A program made the translations under genes and the position numbers. A DNA stretch of 48,621 bases, taken from an uncultured Alphaproteobacteria bacterium (GTDB lineage: Bacteria > Pseudomonadota > Alphaproteobacteria > HIMB59 > GCA-002718135). Below, piece after piece: positions 19,270 to 29,618 of this stretch (position 1 is the stretch's first letter; every line of letters begins with the position of its first letter). The notes below the pieces were generated by a model, which worked only from the letters and a program-made list of their open reading frames with translations, made no database searches and was not told the DNA's origin. Location: contig CACEMP010000009.1 of the NCBI GenBank assembly GCA_902560675.1, positions 1 through 48,621 on the forward strand, read 5' to 3'.

Positions 19270-20270
19270 ATTTCCTTAATATGAATCTTACCTTCTAACA
19301 ATCTAGCGATCTGCTTGGTTGTTTCAAATCTTTCAAATGAAATTCTGATGATTGCAGTTAAGGGTGCTGCAAGAAGAACACCAATAAAACCCCAAATCAT
19401 TCCCCAGAAAATTAAGGATAAAATAATCGTAATTGGATGTAATCCAAAACTCTCACCAAATATTTTAGGTTCTACAAAATTTCCTACTACTTGATGAATA
19501 ATCGTGGGTAGAATTATAATTAATATAACTAGTGTTGGATCGTTATATTGAAGGAAAGCAATTGGTAATGGAAGTAAAACAGCAATTACAGAACCAATAA
19601 CTGGAATAAAATTTAAAATAAATGTTAAGCTACCAAAAATGAAAGCTAATTCTAAACCTAATAACCAATAAATTAATCCTGCAGCAACACCTGTAAAAGC
19701 TGATGTTAAAAATTTCGTAAATATATACTTTTTGACTAATCTAATAATGTCATTCCACTCATCAGAAGTATTCTTGGGAGGGGTACCAAGTAACAAAAAA
19801 AGAGTAATTATTACAACTAAGAGAAACTTTGAAATAAAATTCGCACTGTTACTTAATATAACTCCAGCCCAATTAGTAATGGGTAACTCTGCAATTGTGT
19901 TTCTAATTGTTTCTCTATCAATATTAATTTCGAATTCTTGAAGCTGAATGATAATTGCCTCTATTAAAATAATTACCTTTTGATTATAATCATCCGCTGA
20001 CTCTAAAAATGTTGCAACTGAAGAAACAATAAATGGAACTATAATTGAGAATAAAAGTACAATTAAACAAATACTAATAAAAACTGCTATAAATCTGTGT
20101 ACACGAAGATTTATAGTCTGAAAATCAATTATTGGATCAATTAATATCCTTAAAAGAAGTGCTAAAACAAATGGGACCATTATAGGTTGAGAGAAATTTA
20201 AAATAAATGCAACAGCGATACTGGCTAATATAAATAGAGAGCCAGAAATTACGCGATTATTTTCATTCAT
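19266..20270 (-). CDS. AI-2E family (PerM-like) transporter
   Basis: The 334-residue membrane protein has an N-terminal pair of helices (FILASIAVAFILNFSQPIMVPFVLALLL split), a large periplasmic-type region and a C-terminal bundle with FILNFIPVIGSVIAVLLPLP and PKIFGESFGLHPITIILSLI, the family's diagnostic motifs. Family members have been linked to autoinducer-2 export, Na+/H+ exchange and other roles, so the substrate is open. Its ATG overlaps the TAA of the upstream MscS gene (TAATG), so the two are likely co-translated. Confidence 0.88.
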   Translation of the reverse strand: MNENNRVISGSLFILASIAVAFILNFSQPIMVPFVLALLLRILIDPIIDFQTINLRVHRFIAVFISICLIVLLFSIIVPFIVSSVATFLESADDYNQKVIILIEAIIIQLQEFEINIDRETIRNTIAELPITNWAGVILSNSANFISKFLLVVIITLFLLLGTPPKNTSDEWNDIIRLVKKYIFTKFLTSAFTGVAAGLIYWLLGLELAFIFGSLTFILNFIPVIGSVIAVLLPLPIAFLQYNDPTLVILIIILPTIIHQVVGNFVEPKIFGESFGLHPITIILSLIFWGMIWGFIGVLLAAPLTAIIRISFERFETTKQIARLLEGKIHIKEI

Positions 20271-21406
20271 TATTTCTTAGTAGATTGAGGATTAAAAATT
20301 TCTGTTTTTTCATCTGATAATTTTTCAACATAAAGTGATTGACTTGGAAACGCAAAACCAGCTTCATTATTTTCAACTATTTCTATTATTTTGACAGCAA
20401 GATTTTCTTTTATTTTTAAAAATTCTGCCCATTCATTCGTAACAGTAAATGTTTGCACTAACATATCAATAGAACTATCAGAAAAACTATCTATTCGAAC
20501 ATAGAAACTTGCGTTTTGATTTTTTGCAAAGTTATCATCTTTTTCAATTAAATTATTTATCTCCTCTCTGATATTTTTTAATTGATCAATACTAGTTCTA
20601 TATTCTAATCCAATTAGCCATCTTATACGTCTATGATGTCTTCTTGTGTAATTAGTTACAGACTGCTCTGCAAATTTATAATTTGGGACCATTACTGGAG
20701 TTGAATCAAATCTTCTAACAAGGGTTGATCTAAATCCAATTTGTTCAACAACCCCCTCTACTTCACCTGAAACTAATATTACATCACCAACAGTAAACCT
20801 CTTTTCCATTAGTATCATGATACCACTAATCAAATTTTTAAATAAATCTTGAGCACCCAGTGCAACTGCTACACCAAATAAACCTAATCCTGCAATTACT
20901 GGTCCGACTCTTATGCCCCACAATTCTAAAATTGCTACAGCTCCGAGAACAATAACAAGAATTTTTAAACCTTTAAGAGTCCAATCAACTAAAGGTTTTG
21001 AAATTTTTGACTCAAAGTTTTTTATTACAAATGAAAAGGGTATAATCAATTGATGTAGTAGCCAGAATATAAAAATTGTAATTAATGATCTGTTTAGTAA
21101 ATCTAAAAAATCTTGATTGTTATCAGAAATATCCAAATATGAAGAAGCTATAAAAAAACCTAAAACAACAGGGAGAAATTTTAATGGTCCATCAAGTACT
21201 TCAATAACAGCGTCATCAATTTGATTGGATGTTCTCGAAACAATTTTTGATAATCGATTAAGAATAAATCTAGCAATAAGTCTTCTAAGTAAATAAAAAA
21301 GCAGAAAAATTACTAGACTAACTATGATATCAGTAGCGTTTATGCCAAAAACACCATTATTCCAAACATCTAAAAAAAGGTCGGTAAAACTATTGAATGT
21401 TTCCAT
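20270..21406 (-). CDS. MscS-family mechanosensitive channel
   Basis: The 378-residue product has several N-terminal helices and then the pore-lining and beta-domain block of MscS: GLGLFGVAVALGAQDLFKNLISGIMILMEKRF shows the glycine/alanine-packed TM3, followed by FTVGDVILVSGEVEGVVEQIGFRSTLVRRFD and VMVPNYKFAEQSVTNYTRR. Such channels release solutes during hypo-osmotic shock. It is divergent from the glutathione peroxidase gene across only 26 bases. Confidence 0.92.
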   Translation of the reverse strand: METFNSFTDLFLDVWNNGVFGINATDIIVSLVIFLLFYLLRRLIARFILNRLSKIVSRTSNQIDDAVIEVLDGPLKFLPVVLGFFIASSYLDISDNNQDFLDLLNRSLITIFIFWLLHQLIIPFSFVIKNFESKISKPLVDWTLKGLKILVIVLGAVAILELWGIRVGPVIAGLGLFGVAVALGAQDLFKNLISGIMILMEKRFTVGDVILVSGEVEGVVEQIGFRSTLVRRFDSTPVMVPNYKFAEQSVTNYTRRHHRRIRWLIGLEYRTSIDQLKNIREEINNLIEKDDNFAKNQNASFYVRIDSFSDSSIDMLVQTFTVTNEWAEFLKIKENLAVKIIEIVENNEAGFAFPSQSLYVEKLSDEKTEIFNPQSTKK

Positions 21407-21432
21407 AAGCGATATATCTTATACTCACTAAC

Positions 21433-21969
21433 ATGAAAATTAAATTTTTACTTGTTTTTTTGATTATGCTTAACTTAAAGAATACTTTATTAGCCAATGA
21501 AACAGTGAATTTATACGATTTCTCATTTGAAGATATTGACGGCAATCAAGTAAATTTAGAAAAGTTTGCAGGTAAGCCAATTTTAATAGTAAACACAGCT
21601 TCAAGATGTGGTTTCACTCCACAGTATGAAGATCTTCAAAATTTATTTATTAACTATAGAAAAAGTGATTTAACAATAATAGCTACTACGAGCAATTCCT
21701 TCAATCAAGAATATTCAGATACTGAAGATATTAAAAAAATATGTTTAGTTAACTACGGCGTAGGTTTTGTTACTTCATCGCCAATGGATGTTAAAGGTAG
21801 TAGTGCCCATCCAATCTATGCATGGATTGACAAAGAGTATAACGAAAAACCAAAGTGGAATTTTTATAAATATCTTTTTGATAGAAATGGACAGCTCATC
21901 AAATCATGGTCTTCTATGACAAAACCAAATAGTATAAAAATTACAAATATAATAGATCGATTAATTTAA
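21433..21969 (+). CDS. Secreted glutathione peroxidase-family protein (Cys type)
   Basis: The 178-residue protein has a signal peptide (about residues 1-21, ending LLA). The catalytic set of the GPx family is Cys59 in NTASRCGFTPQYEDLQ, a Gln in the SFNQEYSD segment, and Trp142-Asn143 in KWNFYKYLFD. The peroxidatic residue is Cys, not selenocysteine, as usual in bacteria, and the enzyme is likely thioredoxin- rather than glutathione-dependent. The FPCNQFGxQEP motif is degenerate (TTSNSFNQEYSD). It would reduce peroxides in the periplasm. A strong terminator follows. Confidence 0.87.
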   Translation: MKIKFLLVFLIMLNLKNTLLANETVNLYDFSFEDIDGNQVNLEKFAGKPILIVNTASRCGFTPQYEDLQNLFINYRKSDLTIIATTSNSFNQEYSDTEDIKKICLVNYGVGFVTSSPMDVKGSSAHPIYAWIDKEYNEKPKWNFYKYLFDRNGQLIKSWSSMTKPNSIKITNIIDRLI

Positions 21970-21970
21970 A

Positions 21971-22000
21971 AAAAAAGGGCAAATAAATCTGCCCTTTTTT
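21971..22000. terminator. Bidirectional rho-independent terminator between gpx and groEL
   Basis: AAAAAAGGGCA (21971-21981) pairs with TGCCCTTTTTT (21990-22000) around an 8-base loop. The GC core GGGC/GCCC with an A tract on one side and a T tract on the other is a classic two-way terminator for the convergent peroxidase and groESL transcripts. Confidence 0.9.
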
Positions 22001-22021
22001 AATAATTATTTTTATAAAAGG

Positions 22022-23498
<1,477 letters not shown>

Positions 23499-23804
23499 TT
23501 ATTTTTTTTTCTTACTTGAAGTAATAATTCCCATGATGTCAGACTCTTTCATAATTAAAAAATCATCTCCATTCATTTTTACTTCAGTACCAGACCATTT
23601 TCCAAAAAGTATTTTATCTCCTTTTTTGACATCCAATGGTACAAGTTTTCCTGTTTCATCTCTTGCTCCAGAACCAACTTCTAATACTTCGCCTTCCATT
23701 GGTTTTTCTTGAGCAGTATCAGGGATAATGATTCCCCCTGCTGTTTTTTGATCAGAGTCTACTCTTTTTACAAGCACTCTGTCATGTAAAGGTCTAAATT
23801 TCAT
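23499..23804 (-). CDS. groES: Co-chaperonin GroES (10 kDa chaperonin)
   Basis: The 101-residue protein is a full-length Gro[21 protein letters not shown], the mobile loop [37 protein letters not shown] and [13 protein letters not shown]. It caps the GroEL ring during protein folding. A GAGGAAA Shine-Dalgarno (23806-23812) supports the start. It is 21 bases upstream of groEL in one operon and lies behind the CIRCE operator. GroES is intact although its partner gene here is broken. Confidence 0.97.
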   Translation of the reverse strand: MKFRPLHDRVLVKRVDSDQKTAGGIIIPDTAQEKPMEGEVLEVGSGARDETGKLVPLDVKKGDKILFGKWSGTEVKMNGDDFLIMKESDIMGIITSSKKKK

Positions 23805-23847
23805 ATTTCCTCATTTGTTAACTAATTGAAATTCAATAATTTTTTTA

Positions 23848-23874
23848 TTAGCACTCTTATTATAAGAGTGCTAG
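23848..23874. promoter_or_regulatory. CIRCE operator (HrcA-binding inverted repeat)
   Basis: TTAGCACTC-N9-GAGTGCTAG is the CIRCE element (consensus TTAGCACTC-N9-GAGTGCTAA) with one mismatch at the last base. It lies 44 bases upstream of the groES start. HrcA repressor binding here would hold groESL off until heat or unfolded-protein stress. A weak promoter-like pair, TTGAAT (23898-23903) and TTAAAT (23877-23882) on the minus strand, sits just upstream with 15-base spacing. hrcA is not in this window. Confidence 0.92.
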
Positions 23875-23956
23875 TTATTTAAGCATTATTAGAGTCTATT
23901 CAAGCAAAAATCAAAAAAAAATTCGAATTTTATAAAGTTATGATATTTTTAAAAAA

Positions 23957-24979
23957 ATGTTGTTTTTTAGTGTTTTTTTTAGAACTCTTGGTTTTTTGAG
24001 TGCATTATTAATTTTTTTTATCATTATTAGTGTTTTACTTCATTTTTCAAATAACACAGAAAAAAAACAGTTTATAATTACAGACGGTATCCAGAGCTCT
24101 AAGAATATTATTGCAAAAATTAATTTAAATGGACCAATTTTTAATAATAATATTAATATATTAGGAAATAATCTTTATAATTACATAGATCCAAAATTAG
24201 TAAAATCTTATTTAGAAGAATTAAAACAATTAGAAATAAGCGTCCTAATTATAAATATAAATTCTCCTGGCGGAACAGTAAGCGCTACTGCTGAGTTGGA
24301 AGAAATTATCTCTGAATTTAAGAAAAATAGAAACACTAAAGTGTATTTCTTTACAAAAGAAATTTTAGCATCGGGAGGATATTGGGTAGCAACCACAGCT
24401 GATAAAATATTTGCAACTTATGGATCAATTATAGGTAGTATCGGAGTCAGTGGACCTAGTTGGTTTTACTATAATACACCAAGTAGTTTATCCTCAGGAG
24501 TCTTTGGCCAGACAATTGAAACTAAAGGAGGTATAGAAGTTTTTAACCAGAATGCTGGTGAAGGGAAAGATTTGTTTAATCCATTTAGACGGCCTAGTAG
24601 TTATGAAATCAAACACTTACAAAGTATCGTTGATGGTATTTATATTGATTTTATAACAAAAGTTTCAAAAAGCCGTAAAATTGAAATTTCAAATTTAAAA
24701 AATAATATTGGAGCTGTAATCTATAGTAGTAATCAAGCGAAAAATAATTTTTTGATTGACGATATCTTGAATTACGAATCACTTATCAAATTAATTATTA
24801 AGGAAAATCAATTTGAAGATTACAAAATTTATGAAAATAAGGTTAGCAATTCAATTCTATCAAATTTACTAGTTAAGTATAAAAACCAAAGTAATGAAAA
24901 TTATTTCCCTAAAAACATTTGCAGAAATTTTCAAAATAATATTAGTGTTATAATTCCAGTTTATTTAAAAGATTGTTGA
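23957..24979 (+). CDS. S49-family signal peptide peptidase (SppA-like)
   Basis: The 340-residue protein has an N-terminal membrane anchor (about residues 8-30), then the serine protease core: INSPGGTVSATAELEEI, the nucleophile Ser139 in ILASGGYWVATTADKIFA, GSIIGSIGVSG, and the general-base Lys204 in GEGKDLFNPFRR. IYSSNQAKNNFLIDDI is the conserved end of the core. It cleaves signal peptides left in the membrane after secretion. The short form with a single S49 domain resembles Bacillus SppA rather than the double-domain E. coli enzyme. The C-terminal 60 residues are variable. Confidence 0.85.
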   Translation: MLFFSVFFRTLGFLSALLIFFIIISVLLHFSNNTEKKQFIITDGIQSSKNIIAKINLNGPIFNNNINILGNNLYNYIDPKLVKSYLEELKQLEISVLIININSPGGTVSATAELEEIISEFKKNRNTKVYFFTKEILASGGYWVATTADKIFATYGSIIGSIGVSGPSWFYYNTPSSLSSGVFGQTIETKGGIEVFNQNAGEGKDLFNPFRRPSSYEIKHLQSIVDGIYIDFITKVSKSRKIEISNLKNNIGAVIYSSNQAKNNFLIDDILNYESLIKLIIKENQFEDYKIYENKVSNSILSNLLVKYKNQSNENYFPKNICRNFQNNISVIIPVYLKDC

Positions 24980-24980
24980 A

Positions 24981-26003
24981 TTAAATTATATTACTTAGTT
25001 CCTGAATTTTAACAATTAGATTTTTATAGTAATTGCTTTGTGATAAAACATTTTTATGGATATATTTTTTAGCTAATGCAGAATGATTTTCAACTTCAAC
25101 TGTATCAGAAACGATTTTATTATGGTTAAGATTATTAATTTGACATAGGTTTAAATATCTATTTTTGAGAACTTTTTCACTATCTCTAAAAGAAGGTGTG
25201 ATTTCCAAAATTTCTGTCCCAGGTTTACAAAAAATAATATTTGCTAAATTAGACCCATGTGGAGCTATAATTTTATCAGCATTTGAAAAGATTTCTATTT
25301 GCTCATTTATTTCATATAATTGAGGATTTATAACCCTATATCCATTATCTCTTAAAAGGGTTACGACATCGGCTTCGTTTAAAATTTTTCTATAATTAGA
25401 ATCTTCTCTAGTAACATATATTTTTTTACTAATTTCTACATTTGTTTTTGGATTTATAAATTTTTTTAATATTTTAATTGAATCATTCATACTCAAAAAC
25501 TGAGGAAAATCAGAATCTATAAAATGATAAAAATCATCATCTAAAAAAACAAACGTAAATTCAATATTCAGAGATTTTAAGATACTTTTAATAAAATTTC
25601 TATATTTGTTAGATGAGTTTCTATGAATAGCTAGTTTTATATTTGTTTTTTTATTAAAAAAAATCCTTGGCAAAAATTGTAGTAAATTTGAATAATAATT
25701 ATTACCTGCATTTGATCCAAGAATATAAAGTTGGTTAAAATTTTTAAATGAATTTTTATTTTCTTTAAAGTTATCAAAAAATTTTTGGGAATAAAAATGA
25801 GAAGTATTGTTAAGATCTCTATTAAATAATGATGAAAATGTTTCATTATTCTCTGTAATTGGGAAATAGTAAAATGAATCTGAAAAAAAATTACCTTTTA
25901 GAATATTACAATTAATTGATAGATTACTAAAATTTGCATTAAAAAATAAATTTGATAGACTTTTATCGTTTTTTATTTTTGACGAATTAATATCAATTAT
26001 CAT
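24981..26003 (-). CDS. Glycosyltransferase family 61-like protein
   Basis: The 340-residue protein shows the GT61 (DUF563) C-terminal pattern: KKIYVTREDSNYRKILNE, then IEIFSNADKIIAPHGSNLAN and IIFCKPGTEILEI. GT61 enzymes transfer sugars such as xylose or GlcNAc, and bacterial members often sit in surface polysaccharide loci. Here it stands alone between sppA and tRNA-Arg, with no other glycan genes nearby, and is very Asn- and Phe-rich in its N-terminal half. No signal peptide or membrane helix is evident. Acceptor and donor are unknown. Confidence 0.72.
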   Translation of the reverse strand: MIIDINSSKIKNDKSLSNLFFNANFSNLSINCNILKGNFFSDSFYYFPITENNETFSSLFNRDLNNTSHFYSQKFFDNFKENKNSFKNFNQLYILGSNAGNNYYSNLLQFLPRIFFNKKTNIKLAIHRNSSNKYRNFIKSILKSLNIEFTFVFLDDDFYHFIDSDFPQFLSMNDSIKILKKFINPKTNVEISKKIYVTREDSNYRKILNEADVVTLLRDNGYRVINPQLYEINEQIEIFSNADKIIAPHGSNLANIIFCKPGTEILEITPSFRDSEKVLKNRYLNLCQINNLNHNKIVSDTVEVENHSALAKKYIHKNVLSQSNYYKNLIVKIQELSNII

Positions 26004-26061
26004 TTTATTATTTAGAATAATACAGATTTATACAAATTTATATAATAACATTTTTTATTTT

Positions 26062-26138
26062 TGGCGCGCCTGAGAAGAGTCGAACTCCTAACCTTATGAT
26101 CCGTAGTCATACGCTCTATCCAATTGAGCTACAGGCGC
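26062..26138 (-). tRNA. tRNA-Arg(ACG)
   Basis: The minus strand reads a complete cloverleaf: acceptor GCGCCTG pairs with CAGGCGC, followed by discriminator G and an encoded CCA; D arm GCTCAATTGGATAGAGC; anticodon loop CTACGGA with anticodon ACG; T arm TTCGACTC. The A34 is expected to be deaminated to inosine, so TadA should exist in the genome. Confidence 0.95.
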
Positions 26139-26191
26139 TTTATGTTATTATACACTTTAATCTGTTGCTATTCTACTTTATGATATTATTA

Positions 26192-26746
26192 ATGAACAAA
26201 TATGTTATATTTTTTATTATTTTATCTTTAAGTATAAGTGTAAATAATAAATCATATAGTGAAACTGGTTTGGAAATACCTAGATATGTTTCATTAAAAT
26301 CAAATGACGCAAATTTACGTATTGGTCCAAGTATAAATTATCCAATAAGTATAAAATATATTACAAAAAACTTTCCATTAAAAGTTGAAGAAGAATATAA
26401 AGATTGGAGAAAAGTTTCTGATTTTAAAAATAATGAAGGATGGATTCACAAAAGTTTGATTAAAGGTGATAGATACGCAATTATAATATCTAAAAATAAC
26501 TCCCACATTTTTAATACTGTAAATGGAAAAAAAATAGGAGAGATATCTAATGGTTCATTAATATATTTATCAAAATGTAAGATAAATTGGTGTCTAATCT
26601 CTAAAGACAATAATAAAGGTTGGGTAGAAAAGAAAAATATGTGGGGAATAAAAGATAGTGAAAAATTTAACATCAATATATTGCAAAATTTTATTGATTA
26701 TTATTATAATTCAATAAATCTATTAGAAAATATGCTTAAGAAATAA
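26192..26746 (+). CDS. Secreted SH3-domain protein
   Basis: Starting at the ATG at 26192 gives 184 residues with a signal peptide (MNKYVIFFIILSLSISV, cleaved near SYS). Two bacterial SH3 (SH3b) repeats follow: RYVSLKSNDANLRIGPSINY through KNNEGWIHKSLIKGD, and NGKKIGEISNGSLIYL through NKGWVEKKNMWG. This matches the alphaproteobacterial 'SH3-like' periplasmic proteins thought to bind peptidoglycan. The longer frame that starts at 26096 would overlap tRNA-Arg on the other strand and adds no conserved sequence; ATG 26180 is another option. Confidence 0.8.
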   Translation: MNKYVIFFIILSLSISVNNKSYSETGLEIPRYVSLKSNDANLRIGPSINYPISIKYITKNFPLKVEEEYKDWRKVSDFKNNEGWIHKSLIKGDRYAIIISKNNSHIFNTVNGKKIGEISNGSLIYLSKCKINWCLISKDNNKGWVEKKNMWGIKDSEKFNINILQNFIDYYYNSINLLENMLKK

Positions 26747-26755
26747 GTTAATATT

Positions 26756-26830
26756 TGGCTGGGGCGGTAGGATTCGAACCTACGAATGCCGACTCCAAAA
26801 ACCGGTGCCTTACCGCTTGGCGACGCCCCA
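26756..26830 (-). tRNA. tRNA-Gln(TTG)
   Basis: The minus strand holds TGGGGCG...CGCCCCA acceptor stem, D arm GCCAAGCGGTAAGGC, anticodon arm CCGGT-TTTTGGA-GTCGG with anticodon TTG, T arm GTAGGTTCGAATCCTAC, then GCCA with the CCA encoded. It closely matches known bacterial glutamine tRNAs and starts 10 bases after the SH3 gene on the opposite strand. Confidence 0.95.
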
Positions 26831-26886
26831 ATAATGTTATTGAGACACTTAGTGTAAATATATGCTTTATGCAAGAATGTTAAATG

Positions 26887-28008
26887 TCACTTGCCATCAA
26901 ACATTTTGTAATTTGCTTTTTCTAGCCAATTTTTATTTGGTTCAATTCCCCATCCGGGTTTATCATCAATAATTAAATGTCCGTTGTCAACTTTTGGATA
27001 ATCATTATAAATATCATTCTGCCAAGGATAAAAATCCTCACCCTCAATAGAATATTCTAAATATGGCCCAGCATTTTCTATAGCCGCTAATAAGTGTAAA
27101 GTAAAAATTGTAACTAATGACATATTAGCTGCATGAGGTGTGCAAATCATATTTTTTTTAGATGCATATTTTGCCACTCTTAATGTTCTCTCTATTCCAC
27201 CTAAATATAGAATATCTGGCTGTATTACATTTACAATTTTTTCATCAATATACTTTTTGAATATTGTTATGCTATTATCTTGTTCTCCACCAGTTATATT
27301 TAAATCTAAAGTTTCAGTTACTTTTTTAGTCCATTCGTGCTCCCAGTATGGGCAGGGTTCCTCATAATGAATAATGCCATTACTTTCTAAAATTTTACCA
27401 ATTTCAATTGCTTTGTCAGGGGTATAACAACTATTAGCATCTACTAACAAATCACTGTTTTTAAAATTTTTTCCCATTAGTGAAATAATTTCTTCTGTAC
27501 GACCCTCCCACTCATCTTGATTCCTTCCAACTTCAGAGCCAATTCTAAATTTAAAAGCAGTAAAACCACTCTCATCAATTAATTTCTTAAATCTATCAAC
27601 TTCATCTGCAGGTGTAATTTGTCTTTTCATACTTGATCCATAAACTTTTATTTTTTTTGTTTTACATTTTCCAATTAAATCACAAACAGGTTTATTTTTT
27701 ATTCTTCCATGCATGTCCCAAATAGCAGTATCTATTCCTCCTAGTGCTCTACACATATAAGTACCAGGAAATTTGTGTTGTTTATCATAAATCAGGTCTA
27801 TTAAATTTCCTAAGTTATTTAAATCTGCTATGTTAGCTCCAATAATAAAAGGAGCAACCTGGCGATATAATACTTCAGTACTTATATCTGAGTTATAAGG
27901 GGATATTTGTCCCCAGCCAAAATTATTTGTATCAGTTGTTATTTTTACTAAAGTAACACCCTTAATAAATTTACTATCTGTATATGTTTCAATCTTTGAG
28001 ATTTTCAT
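26887..28008 (-). CDS. Enolase-superfamily (mandelate racemase/muconate lactonizing-like) enzyme
   Basis: The 373-residue protein has the capping N-domain and the barrel residues of the superfamily: K153-x-R155 in FKFRIGSE, metal ligands Asp190 (LLVDANSCYTP), Glu216 (YEEPCP) and Glu242 (TGGEQDN), and His292 in CTPHAANMS. This set matches the mandelate-racemase type with a His general base rather than dipeptide epimerases, which use a second Lys. Members abstract an alpha proton next to a carboxylate, most often as acid-sugar dehydratases. It is the last gene of the dpp-M19-GMC operon (ATGA overlap with the GMC gene, Shine-Dalgarno AAGGAT before the start). Substrate unassigned. Confidence 0.82.
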   Translation of the reverse strand: MKISKIETYTDSKFIKGVTLVKITTDTNNFGWGQISPYNSDISTEVLYRQVAPFIIGANIADLNNLGNLIDLIYDKQHKFPGTYMCRALGGIDTAIWDMHGRIKNKPVCDLIGKCKTKKIKVYGSSMKRQITPADEVDRFKKLIDESGFTAFKFRIGSEVGRNQDEWEGRTEEIISLMGKNFKNSDLLVDANSCYTPDKAIEIGKILESNGIIHYEEPCPYWEHEWTKKVTETLDLNITGGEQDNSITIFKKYIDEKIVNVIQPDILYLGGIERTLRVAKYASKKNMICTPHAANMSLVTIFTLHLLAAIENAGPYLEYSIEGEDFYPWQNDIYNDYPKVDNGHLIIDDKPGWGIEPNKNWLEKANYKMFDGK

Positions 28009-29615
28009 TTATTATCCTTAATTAAATCAGAGCACTTTTCTCCAATCATCATGCATGCAGCATTTGTGTTACCTGAAATAAGATTTGGCATTACTGAACC
28101 ATCAGCAACTCTTAAATTTTTAAATCCATGAACTTTTAGTGAATTATCAACAACAGAATCTTTATCGCTAAATCCCATCTTACATGTTCCTACTGGATGA
28201 TAGGTAGTTTTAGAGTTTTGTCTAATAAAATCAATTTTTTCATTTTCAGAATTTACGAATTTATGCGGACCAACCTTTCTTTCAACAAAATTTTTTAAAG
28301 GCTTTGTTTGTGAAATTTTATTTGATAAATTGTATGCTTTTAGCATTAGAGATAGATCATTTTCATGATCAAAATAATTTGGATTTATAGATGGATGATC
28401 TATAGGATTATTTGAATTAATTTTTACATAACCTTTGCTTTTTGGTCGTAGTACACATGGAGCAATTGTAAAGCCAGAAAAAAGATCAGGTTGAATAGAT
28501 GAATATTTTGAATTAGTTAAATTGGTGGCTGTTAATGGTAGAAAATAGATTTGTAAATCAGGAGTATTAATCGATTGATCAGACTTAACAAAAGCACCTG
28601 CTTGATTAATACTTAATGTTAGTGGACCATTTTTGAATAAAAACCATTTTAAAAAATAAAATATTTTGTTAGTAATTGGTCTTAAATCATCATTTAATGA
28701 TCTTACAATCGTTTTATAATGTAATGCTACATTAAGATGATCTTGCAGGTTTTTACCAACATATTTTAAATGTTTTACTTTTTTGATATTATAATTATTT
28801 AAATCTTCGAAATCTCCAATACCTGATAATTGAAGAATTTGAGGAGAAGATATAGAACCTGCACTTAAAATTATCTCACCATTACAGTTTGCAAAAAATT
28901 TTTTTTTATTTTTTAAATACTCGATACCAATTGCGATATCATCTTTAAATATAATTTTTGATACATGTGATGATGTTATTAATTTAAAATTTTTATTTTT
29001 AATTTTTCTCAAATATTCTCTTGAAACGTTACTTCTCACACCTTTATTTGTATTTAGTTGATATAAGCCTACGCCTTCTTGATCTTTGCCATTAAAGTCA
29101 TTATTTTTAATTATTCCTAAATTTATACAGGAATCTATAAAATGGTCTGTCAATTGATGTTTTTCTTTTTCAATATTGGAAATTTTAATTTGCCCATTAT
29201 CATTATGATATGATGTTTTTCCTAAATAATGAGCCTCAAGTTTTTTGAAGTAAGGAAGCACGTCATCCCAACCCCAATTATTTATTTTCCAATTATCATA
29301 ATCTTCTTTTTGACCTCTTATATAAACCATTGCATTTATCGAGCTGGACCCTCCAAGAATTTTTCCTTTTGGCCAATAATCTCTTCTATTATTTAACCCT
29401 TTGATTTTTTCAGTATAGTATTTCCAATTAACTTGATTATTGTTAAAGAGATAACCATAACCAGCTGGTATTTTTACTGTAATTTTATTGTCATTATTAC
29501 CAGCTTCTACAAGTAGTATTTTTTTATTAGGAAAATACTCACACAATCTATATGCTATTATTGATCCTGCAGAACCAGAACCAATAATAATATAATCATA
29601 TGTTTCATTAGCCAT
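28005..29615 (-). CDS. GMC-family FAD-dependent alcohol/choline dehydrogenase-like
   Basis: The 536-residue protein shows the GMC signature throughout: YIIIGSGSAGSIIAYRL (FAD-binding), GKILGGSSSINAMVYIRGQ, IILSAGSISSPQILQLSGIG, and the active-site His473 in TTYHPVGTCKMG with the C-terminal VADGSVMPNLISGNTNAA. It oxidises an alcohol to an aldehyde or ketone with FAD and resembles BetA in overall length. It need not be choline-specific: it sits in a peptide-transport operon, 3 bases after the M19 gene and overlapping the enolase-superfamily gene, which suggests a polyol, amino-alcohol or hydroxy acid as substrate. Confidence 0.88.
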   Translation of the reverse strand: MANETYDYIIIGSGSAGSIIAYRLCEYFPNKKILLVEAGNNDNKITVKIPAGYGYLFNNNQVNWKYYTEKIKGLNNRRDYWPKGKILGGSSSINAMVYIRGQKEDYDNWKINNWGWDDVLPYFKKLEAHYLGKTSYHNDNGQIKISNIEKEKHQLTDHFIDSCINLGIIKNNDFNGKDQEGVGLYQLNTNKGVRSNVSREYLRKIKNKNFKLITSSHVSKIIFKDDIAIGIEYLKNKKKFFANCNGEIILSAGSISSPQILQLSGIGDFEDLNNYNIKKVKHLKYVGKNLQDHLNVALHYKTIVRSLNDDLRPITNKIFYFLKWFLFKNGPLTLSINQAGAFVKSDQSINTPDLQIYFLPLTATNLTNSKYSSIQPDLFSGFTIAPCVLRPKSKGYVKINSNNPIDHPSINPNYFDHENDLSLMLKAYNLSNKISQTKPLKNFVERKVGPHKFVNSENEKIDFIRQNSKTTYHPVGTCKMGFSDKDSVVDNSLKVHGFKNLRVADGSVMPNLISGNTNAACMMIGEKCSDLIKDNK

Positions 29616-29618
29616 AAT

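Noticed and set aside
26096-26191. N-terminal extension of the SH3-domain protein
   Set aside because: It lies over tRNA-Arg on the opposite strand and has no conserved sequence; a proper signal peptide begins at 26192.
26041-26840. Phage or island attachment site at the tRNA genes
   Set aside because: No integrase, no direct repeat of a tRNA 3' end and no mobile genes are visible in the window.
28005-29615. Naming the GMC gene betA (choline dehydrogenase)
   Set aside because: GMC motifs alone do not define choline specificity and the operon context (peptide/opine import, M19, enolase superfamily) argues for another alcohol.
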